Source: Hofstenia miamia (lineage: Eukaryota; Xenacoelomorpha; Acoela; Hofsteniidae). From it: a stretch of DNA of 64,000 nucleotides. The position numbers were made by a program, and so were the translations under genes. Of the stretch, positions 12,700-24,660 are shown piece after piece. How positions within the stretch are numbered: position 1 is the first letter of the stretch; each line of letters begins with the position of its first letter. Under the pieces are notes generated by a model. That model had not been told where the DNA came from. It worked only from the letters and a program-made list of their open reading frames with translations, and did no database searches. The stretch covers positions 609,996 through 673,995 of the forward strand of contig CABFPE010000112.1 in NCBI GenBank assembly GCA_900660155.1, written 5' to 3'.

Positions 12700-13130
12700 A
12701 AATTCCTCATGTTTCAACTGCTTACAGTGTCTATGTATAATGTTTAATTCATTTTTTGAAATCTAGCATTACATGTAAAAAGCCACATGCATTTTCAAAA
12801 TGCACACTGCTATGTACACTCATATTATTACCAACTAATCTACCTGTAAAATTTAATGCATGCATTTCAATTGTTTACTGGGTCAATGTACAATTTCTAA
12901 CACATTTTTTTCAGGAATCTTACATTACATGCAAAGTTACATTTCACTTTCAAAACACCTCTTGCCCTCTCACAGACCTGCATCCATGCTTGTTATTATT
13001 TGCTGACTAAGTTTATAATTAGTTTACTTGGTCATATACATGATGCATGTTTCTACTAATTTACTTTCATCAGTTATACAGCATGTGATTTTATTCCTAT
13101 TGGGCAGTCCCTCTGTATATTCATTATAAA
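12700..13130. repeat. Degenerate tandem repeat, unit ~160-170 bp
   Basis: Two units align: one around TAATGTTTAATTCATTTTTT, GCATTACATGTAAA, TTTTCAAAATGCAC (12737-12830), and one around ACAATTTCTAACACATTTTT, TTACATTACATGCAAA, CTTTCAAAACACC (12890-12980). A third, weaker unit seems to follow from 13020. The open frame at 12756-13010 is a by-product of the repeat, not a gene in my view. Confidence 0.5.
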
Positions 13131-13286
13131 TTTCTGGATAAATTCATTATTTTTCGTTGTTGTGAAATCACTCCTCTAAAAACTCAGTGTACAAGCACAA
13201 TGTCTATTAAAACACTAACAACTAGATCACTTGGCAATCTTTTCAATTAGTTATGCACCACCCCATCTCAAAGCTGCAACCCTCTA

Positions 13287-13676
13287 ATGCAAGAGTCAAT
13301 CCCACTGCCAACACCTATTAAGGAAAAGAATTGTCACCAGCAAAAGAGAAGACACCCACCAATTAATAATAGTTCTATACCCCATGACAATGTGCATAAT
13401 GTTTTACAGTGTTTAAACAATGTCAATTTAGAGTGTATCTTTGCAAGTGCATGTTTGGCTAGCAATTTACCAAAGAAAGTTTGGCTTACAATCAAAGACA
13501 CAGTACAGCTAAAAACAAAATTCAGAAGTGTATTAAAAGTTAAACTTGAGATTGGATTCTGCTATTTTCCACCCAAATGGTATGGAGATGCTATTGACAA
13601 AAAACTTTTTCATGATGATGATATAGTATTTATGCAAGGTGAAAGAAGGCATATTGTATTACAATTTTGTAAATAA
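13287..13676 (+). CDS. Intact 129-residue ORF of unknown function, member of a small local family
   Basis: An ATG-started frame runs 129 codons without interruption, which is notable in DNA this AT-rich. The C-terminal half contains LPKKVWLTIKD, VQLKTKFRSVLKVKLE, GFCYFPPKWYGDAI and ends RRHIVLQFCK. A clearly related but broken copy lies on the opposite strand at 15009-15182, which reads HTKYGPAVKTVLEYGKCFFLPK. The two share T-K-[FY]-x(n)-[VA]-x(n)-L-E-x-G-x-C-[FY]-x-P-K-x-[WY]. That repetition argues for a real, probably mobile-element-borne, protein family. The beta-rich pattern is compatible with a small nucleic-acid-binding fold, but this is speculation. No signal peptide or membrane segment is seen. 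I cannot name the family. Confidence 0.4.
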   Translation: MQESIPLPTPIKEKNCHQQKRRHPPINNSSIPHDNVHNVLQCLNNVNLECIFASACLASNLPKKVWLTIKDTVQLKTKFRSVLKVKLEIGFCYFPPKWYGDAIDKKLFHDDDIVFMQGERRHIVLQFCK

Positions 13677-15008
13677 TTAACTTTTTGAAAAGAATAAAAC
13701 ATTGCTTCCTAGATGGTTTTCAATTCTTTCTACATGTAGCAAACAATTATCAAAAAGCATGAATTATTATAATTTTAAAAATAGAGAAATAACATTTTCT
13801 GTATAATTCATTGTATAAATTTCATGCTTTTGGGAATTAATAGTATATGTTCAAGTGTTAATGTAATTGAAAATATACCATATTCCTTTATACATTGAAT
13901 AAATAATTTAAGAAAGTAGTAAAGAAATAATATCATTTGCTCTGTATTTCACTTTGTGGTAGAGACCTTTTAATGAATTTCTTAAATTTGGATTTACTAG
14001 TAATATCAAATATATTGGGAGTCTTCATTCAATGTACAATTCTGTAATAATCTTTTATGCAGCTGATAGAGTCCCCCATGTTATGCAGGTACCAATACCC
14101 AAATTTCAATAAATTGTTTACCAGCTGTGATATTATTCAGCTAAGAAATTCACAGTTCATAGTATCACATCCCCAAAATATTGTGTTCTTTCATGTTGAT
14201 AAATTTAGTGAGGTGATAAATTGAAGCACTTTTGAGATTGCCTTCTGTAAATGCAATATTATGGAAGTTATGCTCATACCAGTTAAAAGTTATTCTATAT
14301 GAAATGGGAGAGAGTTAAACATTGCCTTTAAGTGGTGTACTGTAAGAATGTAGAGTTTCCACATACCTCAAATAATACATATTTGCTTTTCATGGCTTCA
14401 AAAAATGAAAAATGGGTAAACTGCACAGTTAGAAAGTTTGCAAGTGAATAAATATAACTTGTTTTATGATTAAATGTTCAAAAAACACATCTTCAGTTGT
14501 TGTGAAATAGTAAATAAAATTTCTTTTGCAAAAAAAAGTCTTGCACCACCAACAGGGCTATTTGCTTTATGAAGAGGAGTTTAATTCACCTTTTCACATC
14601 TGGTCTAATAATAACCAATTATTACAAATATTTATATTTTTGCTTTTTTTATTTTTAGCAAGTTTTAAAATTTAATAGAAATTCAGTTTCAGTTTTAATA
14701 AAAAATATATTTAATTCAAATGCCAAATTTATAAAAGATATGTCATTATGTTATATTCTAATATTTATGTTTTGCATTAAAAATAGCAATGTTTATATCT
14801 TTAAATAGTTATAAATTTTAAACAATAGGAATTTACCATGTGTTTCTTAAATCAAGTTCTTTTTGTTTCACTAGTAAGTACTAATTTTTAACAATTGAAA
14901 TAAAAATCACTGGTAAATATAAATATATTCTAAATAAAATTACATGGTAAATCTGAATACAGTCTGTGCTGTGCCACTGGGATATATTGCTAGTTTATCC
15001 TTGCCAAG
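13677..15008. other. Gene-free AT-rich stretch
   Basis: No host exon, transposase or RNA gene is visible between the 129-codon ORF and its decayed relative on the minus strand. It may be the body of whatever element carried both copies, but I see no inverted ends. Confidence 0.4.
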
Positions 15009-15182
15009 TCAAAGTTTAAGTCTGATACGCATCTTGTATTTTTCCCCTGTAGCTTTCTCTGCATAGCATTTAGGCAGGAAGAAGCATTTACCATATTCCA
15101 GAACAGTTTTTACTGCAGGTCCATACTTTGTGTGAAGACTATATGGATTAAAATTTTTTTGCCACTTACTGATTTTAATTCT
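15009..15182 (-). pseudogene. Broken relative of the 129-residue ORF
   Basis: Minus-strand translation ending at a TGA (15009-15011) reads HTKYGPAVKTVLEYGKCFFL, then PKCYAEKATGEKYKMRIRLK. It matches the C-terminal half of the ORF at 13287-13676 in order and spacing. Upstream (to about 15230) a second frame reads NIPVTELKSVSGKK, which probably belongs to the same protein, implying a frameshift within the A-rich run near 15155. There is no start codon in a suitable place. It is a decayed copy. Confidence 0.5.
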
Positions 15183-16530
15183 GTAACAGGGATATTAAAA
15201 AATGGAAGCCTACACCTGTCAATCAAACTTTTCTGTACATTTTCAGAAACTACATCTTGATTTGTGACATCTTACAAATGAGGTGTTGAAGATTCTTTTC
15301 TGAGTGTTCTTGTTTATCCCTTTTATGTAAATTCATGCACCTATATTTTATCCACCCCTGATGTTGTGCTTAGGCATTCATTGAAACTGAATTTTTTTTA
15401 ATTTGACTAAATATCCAGTTAAACAAGTCTGTCTTTCTATGTCTTGTTTTAGATTGTGGAGTAGCCACAAAGCACAAACTAAAAGTCACAAGTTCAAAAA
15501 TGTGTTGTCTGGCAATATTGAACAAGTACACAAAAAGAGTCAAGTTTGAGTTACTCAGTCCAAGTTTGAGTTTTTATATTTTGTGTTGAGTTTGAGTATA
15601 TTATTAAAAATAATTCTGAATTAGTGTTTTTTATTTATAACTCTTTTAGGGTAAAAGACATATATTTTACAAAAATTCAATGCTAAAAATGGCTATTTGG
15701 ATTTGGTAAGTAAATTGAAATTTAAAATATTAGAATTTTACAGTATTTTTGACTGGATTTTCACTCAAGTTTAAGCTTGAGTTTTTATTATTTCTTTTCC
15801 AAGTTTTTCTTATTGAAATTTCCAAACTTATTTAAGTTCAAGTTCTTAGCCTTCTAAGACTCAAAAGCCCTGGTCTTTTACTGATTACATTTTATCAATT
15901 TAGAGTGGAAGCATGTATAGGAATTTAATTAAAAAGAAGAATATCAAAATCTGCCTTACATAAATATATGAATTGTATGAAGAGATGTTCACCTTTAAAT
16001 TTGCATAAAAGGCTTTTGTAGCTTAACTAATAGACCAGCTACATGCAAAAGTGAAACAACTAACAAGCTTTTCATATGAATGTTCCTGCACATAAAAATT
16101 TAAATTATTTCATTACTAAATCAAAGTTGGAAGTATCCCTTTACAACATTAGTAATTAGGCTTCCTGACAATCCCAGAAGTCTTATATATCTTAGGGTTG
16201 CCTTAGTTTAAGTTATACACATTTCAAAACAAGATTTAGCATAATAATTTAGATTATAACATGTATGGCAATTCACAATCATTAACAAATCCTTTTTTAA
16301 GTTTGTAAGTAATCAAAAGTAGCTTACATTCAATGGGGGAAAAGTTAAGCTAGAAATTTTTAAATATTAATTTAATTCATTAAGAAGCTTAAGAACAAGT
16401 ACTTATCCTAAGAAATAGAAAAATGGATTAATCTCACCAATCCTAAAAACTAAAGACAATTGACAACTCAAGAATAATCCTATTATTATAACTGCAATTT
16501 CCCCTGAAGGCAGGGACAGAGTTGCTTTAA
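15183..16530. other. Gene-free stretch with repeated AAGTTTGAGT words
   Basis: Between about 15540 and 15850 the word CAAGTTTGAGTT and its near-variants recur at least four times, ending in a near-palindrome ACTCAAGTTTAAGCTTGAGT. Otherwise I see no coding or RNA feature. Confidence 0.45.
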
Positions 16531-16539
16531 AGTTTCTTA

Positions 16540-17560
16540 CATGAGCTTTTTAATAACAGTGATCCAAGACAATATACACATATGCATGGATATTCTATAA
16601 GTGATGCATTATTATGTCTCATACATGTTGTACTTTCTAATTTAGACATTCAAAAATGCATTGTTGTGTTGTGTTTTCTAGATTACACTTCTGCCTTTAA
16701 TTCTCTAATGACTAATAAAATTTAAATTATCTTGCAATCTCTATTGATGATGAAATGAAATGGATAGCTAACTGGATCAAAAATTATTTGATTGATAATC
16801 AAAAACTGATGAAAGTTGGTAAAATTCAATGTTCTCATTAGAGTACCTCAATGTGGACCCCTAAGCAGATCAGTCCTTACAATAGATATGGCTGGTTTGC
16901 ACAATGATAAGGTCCAAATAAATATATTTTTGGATTACACTAATATCATTAAAGTAATTAAATGCAAAAAGGACTTTGATTTTTATCAAAGTGAAATTAA
17001 ATATGTTGAAGCCTGTTTGGATAAAATATCTCTCTACTTGAATCCAAAAACATGCAAAGAAATCATATTTCAAGTAAACAATCAGTTTCTTATCTTAAGA
17101 ATTGCACATTGATTCCCCTTGACATCAATGGGGAATCCATTACAGTTACATCAAAAATCACTAGTATGTGGTTGATAATAGATACAAAGTTATGCAGGAA
17201 ATGTCTTGTAAAGAATTAATAAAATGCTTTCAATACATAACACATGAAATTTTTTTCTTTAGAACATATGTACTTCCTCATTATATGTATTGTGCACCAG
17301 TGTTTGAATCATTACTAACACAAAAACAAAGCCCCCACTGAGGAAGCTGTTATGCTACATGTTGTTATCAGCCAAAGCACTTTCTAAAGAAAATATTATT
17401 GACATTATTGAAAAGAGTTATAAGAATCAATTTGTTAAGACAGTGAAGAAATACAAAATAAATATTGTCATATCTGCATAGTACACTAATGATGTTGTGT
17501 ATGCCCAAAATATTCATACATCACATTTGTAAATATAATATTTTTCCTATTTACTTTGCA
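16540..17560 (+). mobile_element. LINE reverse-transcriptase fragment, decayed
   Basis: Successive short frames carry non-LTR reverse-transcriptase landmarks in the right order: LDYTSAFNSL-like wording near 16680, W-x-N-Y-L-I-D-N-Q-K and RVPQCGPLS (16815-16870), DYTNIIKVI where the Y/F-x-D-D box should be (about 16935), and SLYLNPKTCKEIIFQ (about 17030-17075). Near 17260-17310 comes RTYVLPHYMYCAPVFESLL, the typical post-RT region. Many stops and frameshifts divide these pieces, and the catalytic Asp pair is not intact. The endonuclease is absent, so the copy is 5'-truncated. It lies just upstream of the nested hAT/LTR region. Confidence 0.75.
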
Positions 17561-17876
17561 TCATAGTCAAGAAACATAATTATCAGCAGTTGCTGAAAGC
17601 CACTGATTTGGCAATTTGGTGTAAATTTGAGCTAACTACTGATAAGAGCACATTGAGCAGAACATCAAACACTCTCACATATGAATTTGTTTGTATAAAT
17701 TCTTGTTGTTTGGCTTGTAAAACGCAGAAAACCACAGTTCTTTTGGCTGCAATAAATGCAATGGCTAATCATAAATGTCTTTAAACCAAGAATACCATTG
17801 GTTCTAGTTGAAAGTGTTCTGTACTATATGCTCAATGGGGAATTTCAGCCTCCATGACAGATCATGTTGAGGTTAG

Positions 17877-18312
17877 TTGATATATTTTAATGCCCTTGCC
17901 CAACAAAATGTAGATAGTAAAAATGCATTTTTACTTCTTATATTCCTAATTTCATTATTATATCAACTCTGCAATTCAAAAGAAGAATGCAAAATTGAAA
18001 AGGAAGGTTCAAACAACTCTAACTACTGTGAAAACACAAGTGGAGGACACATTATTATTGGAATTTTTGGATGCTTGATCATCTACAGGACTGCCTTTTC
18101 TGACCTTGAAAATGCAAATTTGAAAAACACATTGGAAAAGAGATTTTCATGTTCTATAATAACTGCAAAACTCTTTAAACAACATCTGCAGGTGAAAACT
18201 ATGAAAGAAAATGGGATCTTATGCTGCTGCATATACAGACCATGGAAGCTTTTTTGTAGAGTCACTTGTGGCCTACTTTTTTGTTCTTATTATTTTTGGC
18301 ACTCTGAAATGG
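17877..18312 (+). mobile_element. Old hAT transposon (CGBP1-like group), left part
   Basis: The segment left of the LTR element reads as the N-terminal half of a decayed hAT transposase. Near 18060-18130 a frame gives FLDA.SSTGLPFLTLKMQI, similar in layout to the FVRMLVAAKIPFNIVREFL block of the hAT at 29340. Near 18245-18310 another frame gives FVESLVAYFFVLIIFGTL, the position of the first catalytic region. The 155-codon frame at 17877-18344 overlaps these but runs on into the LTR, so it is not a gene. The likely continuation of the same transposon is at 31390-32320, past the LTR element. Confidence 0.45.
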
Positions 18313-19218
18313 TGTTGCATCTTTTTGATATTTTGATTTCTTGATTCACTGCTATTTGTATCAATTTCTTTTAATTAATTATTTGAATTTCAAGTGTAGT
18401 TATTTTGATAGTGTTAGTATTTGTCCCCTTGATTTGAATTACATGTGATTGCTCATTTTAACTTTGCAAGGGAAACAGTGCTTTGAAATTGTAAACAAGT
18501 CAGGAAATAAGTCACAGATTTTTGTAATAAATGTCTGAGTCACTGTAGCAAAGCACACAATAAATTCAGATTCCTTCTACTGTGTTTGGTCTTTTCAATT
18601 ATTTATCTATTAACCCCCTTTAGATTTGTTGATTAAAGATTTGTTAATGATAACTTTTGCTTAAGATCTGGCAACAATTCAGGAGGAAACTGCACCAGGT
18701 CTGGAGCAACAAATAGCTCCTTAACAGTGACAGCCCAAATTGTGGCCACTTTAGATTATGATTATATGTAGGGAATAATAACTTTTATTCAATCTGTTCA
18801 TCTATGCACTTAATAATTTACACCTTGCAAATATTCTATGCCATTGATGAACGTGAATGAACAGCAATTATGTGCCTGTTATTTATTATTTATTTACATG
18901 AGCTGAGATAAGAGAACTCTGAGATAAATGTTTATTGAGCTAGAAATTAATACTTGAGACACACAATTAGCACCTTGGCAAATAAGGATGGCTTCAAAGA
19001 TTTGGCTTTGGCATCATGCCATGTGAATTGGTCACTGCTGAAGTTCTTTCTGGAATGGAATTTCTTTATTTGTTAGGCAAAGATCAGTGAACCACCAATG
19101 TATGTTTTCTGTTGGAATGTGGGTCACTCTCTGCTACGATAGACTTTGCAACCTTTGATCTAAACTCTTGAGTTACCCAGTACTGGTAGAGTAGACAGAG
19201 CTCCCCTGCAATTCTACA
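18313..19218 (+). repeat. Left LTR of the Ty3/gypsy fossil
   Basis: About 900 bp, repeated at 28465-29330 and 31353-31389. It starts near TGTTGCATC and ends CTACA, approximating the TG...CA rule. Shared blocks include TTTCAAGTGTAGTTATTTTG and AAGGGAAACAGTGCTTTGAA. The exact first base is uncertain by a few positions. Confidence 0.75.
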
Positions 19219-19240
19219 TGGTGGCCCTGACGTGATTCTG
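19219..19240 (+). other. Putative primer-binding site
   Basis: TGGTGGCCCTGACGTGATTC directly follows the left LTR. A TGG start and an ACGTG word at this position are usual for Ty3/gypsy primer-binding sites. The tRNA used was not determined. Confidence 0.5.
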
Positions 19241-19755
19241 GACAAATTAGGGTGTCAGTTAAACTCTCTACTCTATTCTGTTGAAGTGTGCAGGCAAACT
19301 GATGCCTGGAGATGTACTCTAATCACAAAGCTTGCATACATACCAAAGCAGTCATCTGATTTTTGCCTGGTGATTGTGACATAGTGCTGAGCTGTTACTG
19401 TTTCTATATCATACTTGGTTTTGTTCTTTTTCTTTGGTGTGAGCCAGCTGGGATACTTTTTTCCCCTGGCCATGAATCAACTTCACAACCAATTGATGCA
19501 TAACTTTGCCTCTTATGTTACATTGTATTTTTACTGCAATTCTGTGGTTTTGGAGCTGTCATCAAGCTTTGACGATATTTTTACTTGTTTTGGATGTTCC
19601 CTTGTTGTAGTCTAATTCTTCGAGAATTTGGATTTAATACCATACCCTACACTGTGCTGTTACTGTTATTAGTTTTTGTTTCTCTGAACCTGGATGGAAT
19701 CCCTCTCAAATTGTTGTAATTGCTTTCTGAATTTTTCTTATTGTTTTTCTTGTTG

Positions 19756-20297
19756 TTTCTATTTGCTAAATGGAATTTAGTGTTTTATCTCATAATGGGA
19801 CTCCCACTCAGGGTCTCCCAAGTGTGAGTGTAAGCAGCCAAAATGTTGGCTGAACCCTCAAAACTCTGAAATTGATCAACTTCATGCTGCCTTGGCCAAA
19901 GAAACTAGTCAATCCCTTGCTAGTGAGCAACACCTAGATTCACTTCAAGCTGAAATGCAAGAGTGTGCCAAAGATACCCAACTGANTTTCTTTTTGCTAA
20001 ATGGAATTTAGTGTTTTATCTCATAATGGGACTCCCACTCAGGGTCTCCCCAGTGTGAGCATTAGCAGCCCAAATGTTGCTCCTCACACTGTTGGAATAA
20101 GTTCTATTGCTTCTCCCTTGTTGTTTGATCCTTACTTTATTTGCCCATGGACTCTGATGACTTGAAACCCTCAGAACTCTGAAATTGATCAACTTTGCAC
20201 TGCCTTGGCTGAAGAAACAAGTCAATGCCTTGCTTGTGAGCAATGCCTAGATTCACTTCAAGCTGAAATGCCAGAGCATGCCCAAGATACCCAACTG
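19756..20297 (+). repeat. Diverged duplication joined at a single N inside the LTR element
   Basis: 19756-19985 and 19987-20297 both run from TTTGCTAAATGGAATTTAGT to AAGATACCCAACTGA. They differ at many sites, and the second has about 80 extra bases. A single N at 19986 marks the join. The two copies may be two related element copies spliced together by the assembler, or a real 5' duplication. Confidence 0.65.
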
Positions 20298-21526
20298 AGG
20301 GAGCACCATTTCATTGATTTGATTAACACTCTGGAGATCCAACTCCAGACCTTGGTAATGCCTCTGCCTACTTCTCCACTGCACCAGAGCAGCCTGCCTC
20401 ATTTGTTACCTCCCCAGTCAAGCCCTTCCAAGTATGTCACTCACAGTGTTCTACAGCATGCATTGGACAATTTCTCTGAACATCTTTCAGAACAAATCTC
20501 TGAAATGATTGCTGCTCACCTCCTGAGCAGCCCCATTGTCTCTACTTTGTCACCATTTACACTGCAATTTGTTACCCCAGTACCTCTTTCACAAATGGAG
20601 AGCCCACTTTCACACAGTCAGTTTTGACTCAGGCTCCCAAGCTAACCATGATTGCTGCTTCAATTTCATCTGTGCTGAGTGAGACAATCTTGCCCCCTGC
20701 ACCTGTAACCAACTGTGTTACCTCTACTGGTGTGACTCCAATTACTCCCCCACAGTCATGTGATCTTTCTATGTCTGCTCTTAGGAGCAGCCCTTGCTTT
20801 ACTCAATCAATTCTACCTATAACTGCTGCTGGAGCCAATACTGCTAACTTATTTAATCGTCATTCAATATTACCTAAATTCACTGGAAAGATTGATGAAA
20901 TCTCTCAATCTTTTGAAGAGTGGTTTTTTTCTCTTTGAGTTAACCATGCAGCAGTACAAAGCTACCCAAGACACTGCCATTGCTCAATTCCTCACCTACC
21001 TTCAAGGCATCAAGTACAATCAGTACATGATGTTAGATCAAGATGTGAAGACTAGTTATCTGCTTCTTATTGGATATTTAGAGGACCATTATAAGGCCCC
21101 CATATCAAACATCAGTACAAAACACTACTTTGTGATCTCTTGTTCAAAAAAGGTGATGACATTTGCACATACATCACACAAGTAGAAAGGCTGTTTCATC
21201 TAAGTAAACTCACCCCTGAGTATTCAAAGCATGATCTTTTTTTGTACGTCTGCCAAGGCTTCTCACCTAACATTCAAAGTTGCCTTGAGCTCAAGTGCGA
21301 CCCTGAGGATGATCTCAGTGTAATTATCTGCAAAGCCATAAGCATCATATACATGCTGCACAACACTACTTGTATTGATAAGGATGCCAGAGATCTAAAA
21401 GCTGGTTCTTCTTCACCAAAGCCTCCTATCTCTTCAAGCACCATCACTTCTACTGTAAAGATAGAACTCAAGCATACTCATTGTTTCCATTGCATTCAGA
21501 AAGCACACACTAAATCACAGTGCTGA
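20205..21526 (+). mobile_element. gag region of the Ty3/gypsy fossil
   Basis: Ser/Pro-rich leader, then a capsid-like stretch (LPKFTGKIDE, FLTYLQGIKYNQYM, LLIGYLEDHY) and a C-terminal CCHC zinc knuckle (CFHC...H....C) near 21480-21525. Broken fossil. Confidence 0.65.
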
Positions 21527-21588
21527 GCAGTTATTCATCTAGTTGCTGATGGCAAAGGTTTCATCATCAATGAACCTGGAGACCAGGA

Positions 21589-24500
21589 ATGTTCTCTCAA
21601 GTCACCTGCTGGCTTAGATACCCAGTCAAACTAGTTGGAGTGCCACCTCCTAGAAAACTTGTAAACAATGTTCTGGTCATCACATCACTGTTGCATACTA
21701 ATGTAATCCCAGTCAATATAAATGGATCCCTGGTAAATGTCACCATTGATATCAGGCCCTCAGCTTTGATCATCAGTGATTCCTGTTGTTCTAAGCTGTG
21801 CCTGTCACTGAATGACCTACTTCTGTCTACTGCACAGCTGCTGGATGCCTCTGGAAATTCCTTCTCACTCAAAGGTCACATACCAAACCTAGAGTTATGC
21901 AGTCAGCCACTTCCATATGACATAATTTTGGGAAATAATTTCTCAAGCAGAATTCATGCATTATTGATTATGGTAATAACACCATCTCCATCAGAGAAAG
22001 CAAACATTGGCAAGAGCTTACCACTGTCCTGAGCCAGAACAACTCTTTGAGTTTTTCTGAGCATATGATTGTGGAGCCTCATCATTGGCAACATGTTCCT
22101 GTCACCACTGACTCTGCTTATACTGGAGACATTATGATTTCTGGATTTAAGGGAAAAGGCTTCTGTGGAGTTAACTTCTCCCCTGATCTCTGTCTTGTTT
22201 CTAAAGGAAAAACATGTGTTACTGTTTTTAATAGTTCCAATTCTTTAGTCAAAATAGATCCATCTCAATTGAGGCTTATTGCAACTCTGGTTTGTCTGGA
22301 ATTTCAGGCTGCTGCCTGCTCATCCATCGTAATGGCCATCCATGATCTGGCAGAGCTGAGTGAAAACATTCAGATGCCCCTTGTTAATGAATGGATGCAT
22401 CTGCATCTTAGTTCTGAGGAGTGTGAGTTGCTTTCCCATCTGCTCAGACAGCATTATGAGGTCTTTAATTATGGTTTAATCAGCATTGGCCAGGCTGTTG
22501 GAGAACAGCATTCCATTGTAACCAAGAATGATCATCCAATTTGCTTGCCCATCAGAAGAGTACTAGAAAACCTTCAGGAAGAGTATGAAAAAATCTTAAG
22601 CAACCTCATACAATTATCCAAGCTAGCAATAGCCCCTGCATGGCTCCCACTGTCTTCATTAAACAGGGTGACAAGTACTGCCTCTGCATTGATTTCAGAA
22701 AGCTTAACAATGTTACAGTAAGGGATGTGTACCCACTCCAGTGCATTGAGGATCTCCTTTATGATGCCAGTCAATACAAGTTATTCAGCTGCATCAACCT
22801 GTGCAAGTCTTACTGGCAGGTGCCAATGAAGCCCTCTGATATCTTGAAGACCCCCTTTATAACTCCCTATGACCTCTTTGAGTGGAAATATATGGCTTTG
22901 AGGCTCTACAATGCCCCTGAAACATTCCAGTGCTATGTTACCCACATGCTTAGAAATGGCGCCAACATACTTGAACCTGGCATAATGGCCTATATGGACG
23001 ATATTCTCGTCACTATTAATACTTTTTCTGAGTATCTGGAAAGGCTTGGATGCACCCTTGCCTTGTTATACAAGTCCAGCCTTTGAGTCAATGGGAACAA
23101 GTGTTCTCTGTTACAGCCTCCTGTCACTTTTCTCAGAAGAATTCTTGAACCTGGTCATATCTCCATCAAATATCATGTGAAAGACCATCTTGATAAAATC
23201 AAAACTCCCTGTTCTCATAAGGATGTACAACAACTGATGGGATTCTTGAATTACTATGGCGCCTTCATCTTGGAGTTAGCTAACAGTGCAATGTTGAATT
23301 TAAATGGAGCTGGATCAAGCAGGAAGAGCTTGACAATGGTAAGAAAGAACTTAAAAGAATTCCCAGCTTAAACACACCAGATTACTCAAAGGAATTCCTT
23401 ATCAACTGTGACGCCAGTTCCATTGCTATCAGTGGCATGCTTAGTCAGATAATTGATGGAAAAGAGAGCCCCATCCAATATTTCAGTCACAAGCTCCAAA
23501 ACACTGAGCTAAATTATGATGTGACCAAGTTGGAAATGCTCACTCTAGTTGAGTCTGAAAAAGTTTTGTTTTTTCATACTGAGCCACCAGTTCACTTTAT
23601 GCACCTACAACTCAGCACTGGTGTGGCTGAAGAAATTCCCTGGGGATAAATCTAATATCATCACCCAGTGGATTGAGTACTTGAATGATTTTACCTTCTC
23701 CATTAAACATCAACCAGGGAGACTGCACAACAACACAGACTATTGGACTGCTCTCCTGAGCTACAATTGCAAACTCTGGAAACCACCCAGAGAGAAAACA
23801 CCATTTGAATTTATCATGTTCAGTGATTATGAGTGTCTGCCCAAGATCAATGCAGACCAACATGGAAACAAGATCCTCCCCATTTTGGTGAAGGAGGAGA
23901 TTACAGAAGCAGAAATCATACATCACCAATGCCACAACAAAGTGTTAAGCAAGATTATTGCCAAGCTGAAAAATGACAACTACATCCTCAGCCCTGTTGC
24001 TAACAGGTATTTTTGGTGCTATAATTGGAAACTCACTGATGCAGGCCTACTTTATGCACAGAGCCAAAATAGTTGACTAGCAGTTCCTTAATACTTTCAA
24101 AGAGATCTAGTACAGAAGATTCACAAGAAAGGCCACTTAGGTATCATTCAAACTGAGCAAACAATTAATGCAAGATATGTTACTATCAGTATTAGAGCCA
24201 CTGTGCAGGATGTAATCAACAAATGCACCACTTGTCTGTTGCAGGGAGCCAGACATTTTCCAGAGCAGTGAGCTGAGCTGCATAGCAGAGCTGCAGAATG
24301 CAAAAATGAAGTTGTACATATGGACATTGAGAAGCTCTCTCACAATGAGGAGGGGAACCAGTACCTCCTCATGCTTATCAATCATTTCACCAAATATGCT
24401 CAACTCATCCCCCTCAACAGCCCTACTGCTGAGGATATTGGGGAGAAAGTGGTCAAGGAATGGGCTCCAAAGTTTGGGCCCATGGAATGCCTAGTTTCAG

Positions 24501-24660
24501 ATCATGGCCCTCAATTTGAAAACAATCTTATGGAAACCTTGATGAAGGAGCTCAAAATACTACATGAATTTACCACTGTGTACCACCTGCAGTCCAATGG
24601 AGTTGTTGAAAGACTTAACCACACAGTTATCAAACAAATCTGGGCCACCCTTGCCTGAGC
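21589..24660 (+). mobile_element. pol region of the Ty3/gypsy fossil (protease, RT, RNase H, integrase)
   Basis: Protease-like segment about 21700-21960 (YDIILGNNF near its end). Reverse transcriptase about 22640-23070 with DFRKLN, SCINLCKSYWQVPM and the YMDD box near 22990. RNase H about 23390-23540 (INCDASSIAISGML, SHKLQNTELNYDV). Integrase zinc region about 24120-24245 (HKKGHLG...CTTC). Integrase core about 24310-24655 (YLLMLINHFTKYAQLIPL, LVSDHGPQFENN, NGVVERLNH). All are on the plus strand in canonical order. Broken fossil. Confidence 0.85.

Noticed and set aside
16870-17073. Minus-strand frame opposite the LINE reverse transcriptase
   Set aside because: Shadow of the plus-strand LINE fragment.
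17590-17784. 64-codon frame with two CxxC-like pairs
   Set aside because: Could be the outer hAT's zinc finger, but Cys/His spacing does not fit the CGBP1-like finger.
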